Assembly (NCBI GenBank): GCA_029983675.1
Contig: JASBYY010000034.1
Span: 1 to 34,702 of the forward strand
Length of the DNA stretch: 34,702 nt
Direction of reading: 5' to 3'
Origin: Bacteroidales bacterium
GTDB lineage: Bacteria; Bacteroidota; Bacteroidia; Bacteroidales; F082
A program made the translations under genes and the position numbers. Each line of letters starts with the position of its first letter. Position 1 is the stretch's first letter. Under the pieces are notes generated by a model. The model searched no databases, was not told the origin of the DNA, and saw nothing but the letters and a program-made list of their open reading frames with translations. Below are positions 33,152-34,702 of the stretch, one piece after another.

Positions 33152-34183
33152 ATGGAAAAGGAAATACTATTGGGGAAGACACCTACCGAGCTTCAAGAAG
33201 TGGTTGAAAAACTCGGACTTCCCAAGTTTACAGGCAAACAGCTTATCGACTGGCTCTACAAAAAACGCTGTCCCTCGTTTGACGACATGAGCAACCTAAG
33301 CAAAACCTCGCGGGCACTGCTCAGCGAGAACTATGCCACCGGACTAACGGCCCCCGTCAAAGAACAACGTTCCACCGACGGCACCGTAAAATACTTGTTC
33401 GGCGCCGATGAGCGTTTTGTGGAAACCGCCTATATCCCCAACCGCGAACGCGCCACGCTGTGCGTATCATCGCAGGTAGGCTGTCAGATGGACTGCCTTT
33501 TCTGTGCCACGGCAAAACAAGGCTTTCAAGACAACCTTTCGGCGGCGGAAATCCTCAATCAGATTTTAAGCCTTCCCGATTTTGACACCCTGAGCAACAT
33601 CGTTTTCATGGGCATGGGCGAGCCGTTGAACAACTATGACAACGTCATGAAAGCCCTCGATGTGCTCACTTCGGAGTGGGGTCTGGGCTGGAGCCCGACA
33701 CGCATCACCGTCTCCTCCGCCGGCGTCATCCCGAACCTGAAACGCTTCCTTGCCGAAAGCCGTTGCCATCTCGCCATCAGCATGCACAGCCCTTTCCATG
33801 ATGAACGTCTGAAAATCATGCCCATAGAAAAGGCCTACCCCATCAAGAAGGTCATTCATGTGTTGCGGCAGAACGATTGGCACGGACAGCGTCGCCTTTC
33901 GTTTGAATACATCGTCTTCAAGGGATTGAACGACACTTCGGAACACGTCAAGGAACTAGCGAAGTTATTGGGCAGTATGCGTTGCCGTGTCAACCTGATC
34001 CGTTACCATGCCATTCCCGACATTCCCTTGAAAAGTCCCGACATGAACAAGATGATAGAATTTCGCGACGCCCTGAACCGAAAAGGCATCATCGCCACCG
34101 TACGTGCCTCGCGCGGACAAGATATCGACGCGGCCTGCGGACTGCTTTCGACAAAAGGGAAGAGCAAAGGATTTGCCGAATAA
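33152..34183 (+). CDS. rlmN: Dual-specificity RNA methyltransferase RlmN
   Basis: RlmN is a radical-SAM enzyme that makes 2-methyladenosine in 23S rRNA (A2503) and in some tRNAs. The protein has 343 residues. The iron-sulfur Cys residues are C111, C115 and C118 in CQMDCLFC. NIVFMGMGEPLNNYDNV, ITVSSAGVIPNLKRF and HLAISMHSP are family blocks. The C-terminal TVRASRGQDIDAACGLL holds the catalytic Cys. The reading frame is open back into the tRNA gene, but the ATG at 33152 gives the expected MEKEILLGKTPTELQ start. It is monocistronic and follows the tRNA terminator. Confidence 0.95.
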   Translation: MEKEILLGKTPTELQEVVEKLGLPKFTGKQLIDWLYKKRCPSFDDMSNLSKTSRALLSENYATGLTAPVKEQRSTDGTVKYLFGADERFVETAYIPNRERATLCVSSQVGCQMDCLFCATAKQGFQDNLSAAEILNQILSLPDFDTLSNIVFMGMGEPLNNYDNVMKALDVLTSEWGLGWSPTRITVSSAGVIPNLKRFLAESRCHLAISMHSPFHDERLKIMPIEKAYPIKKVIHVLRQNDWHGQRRLSFEYIVFKGLNDTSEHVKELAKLLGSMRCRVNLIRYHAIPDIPLKSPDMNKMIEFRDALNRKGIIATVRASRGQDIDAACGLLSTKGKSKGFAE

Positions 34184-34702
34184 TTGAGAGGGGTCTCCTT
34201 CCTTTCTTGTCTTATTATCTATGTGTTGGTTGTTGCGGCATCAACGTAGTGACATCATAATATGGCGTCTCTACATGCCGACGCACTACCCCATCCTTGG
34301 TCATGACGGGTACTGCTCCATCAGGCTTACAACGCTCCATCCTCTTAGGTCATTCCAAACTCGATTTGGAATCTCCTTATGAGGATCTTTGTTCTATAAA
34401 TATGTTACTGTTGGTCAGAAGATGCCGCGTAGATTCTGGATCAAGTCCAGAATGACATAGCGCGGCAGGAGGAATCCTTTATAAGGAGGGACACCATCTG
34501 TTAGGACGGATTCTACGAGAGGGCTTATGCGCCTTATGCTTCGATACAACAACCATAACCTTTTCATCTCCAACCTTTAACAGACCTCCAAAAACACGAC
34601 CGCACATTTTGCACAAAAAACAAGAAAAAGAATTGGTCATTTTATGTTTTAATGATTAGTTGATTCTATACCTAAACTCATTTTTGCAAGACACGCTTGC
34701 TA
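34184..34702. other. Gene-free stretch with palindromic repeats at window end
   Basis: I see no gene. Bases 34360-34460 match, in order and spacing, parts of the repeat block at 13915-14020. They share a TCTCCTTATGAGGA palindrome, a TTCTAT word, an AGATGCCG word and a hairpin ending in ATGAC. A CATTTTTG at 34679-34686 may be the -7 element of a gene beyond the window. Confidence 0.5.
34433..34453 (+). repeat. Hairpin repeat, same family as 13789-13809
   Basis: A perfect 8-bp stem (34433-34440 with 34446-34453) surrounds TCAAG and is followed by GACA. It is in the opposite orientation to the copies at 13789 and 27008. Confidence 0.65.

Overview
This is a chromosomal stretch from a member of the Bacteroidetes, most likely order Bacteroidales. 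Four things point there. Promoters have the Bacteroidetes -7 element TAnnTTTG. SprA, the outer-membrane pore of the type IX secretion system (T9SS), sits in the ruvA-sprA-gcvH neighbourhood. There is a zinc peptidase with a T9SS sorting domain. There is also a sodium-pumping methylmalonyl-CoA decarboxylase cluster of the kind used in propionate fermentation. No phage, insertion sequence, integrase or CRISPR array was found. Genes are mostly housekeeping and sit on both strands.

Layout. Bases 1-489 hold the 3' part of a Met/Cys-rich lipoprotein gene. Bases 684-10431 (+) carry ruvA, sprA (about 2460 codons), gcvH, a VanZ-like membrane protein and a TonB-family protein. Bases 10500-13401 (-) carry thiL-uvrC. 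Bases 13434-14114 are a gene-free stretch full of palindromic repeats. Bases 14171-14930 (-) hold a zeta-toxin-like kinase overlapping a small basic protein. Bases 15329-18695 (+) are a three-gene run: lipoprotein, M1-type peptidase with T9SS tail, lipoprotein. Bases 18797-23404 (-) are an operon for epimerase, carboxyltransferase, OadG-type subunit, biotin carrier and membrane decarboxylase. Bases 23405-23985 are mostly non-coding, with a possible gene remnant. Bases 23986-25167 (+) hold a THUMP-type rRNA methyltransferase. Bases 25308-25448 are a tandem repeat array just before an AAA/DUF4143 ATPase (25479-26771). Bases 27235-30348 (+) hold leuS. Bases 30457-32811 (-) hold prs, rplY and pth. 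Bases 32990-33073 are tRNA-Leu(CAA), followed by rlmN (33152-34183) and a second repeat-filled gene-free stretch to the end.

How the genes fit together. SprA should form the outer-membrane channel through which proteins with a T9SS tail, such as the peptidase at 15912-18209, leave the cell. The mce-mmd operon should turn (R)-methylmalonyl-CoA, via the (S) form, into propionyl-CoA while pumping Na+. leuS, the tRNA-Leu gene, pth, rplY, rlmN and the RlmL-like methyltransferase all serve translation.

Most unusual points. (1) LeuRS carries an insert of about 100 residues that looks like a DUF559 nuclease-fold domain with intact D...ExK residues. (2) A 32-bp tandem repeat, organised as two 64-bp dimers with covarying hairpin arms, lies directly upstream of the ATPase promoter. 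(3) One family of palindromic repeats recurs in three separate gene-free stretches. (4) The decarboxylase beta subunit has an N-terminal extension and an internal insert. (5) Several promoters lie so close to their start codons that the mRNAs may be leaderless. Everything here was read by eye; no database search was possible.
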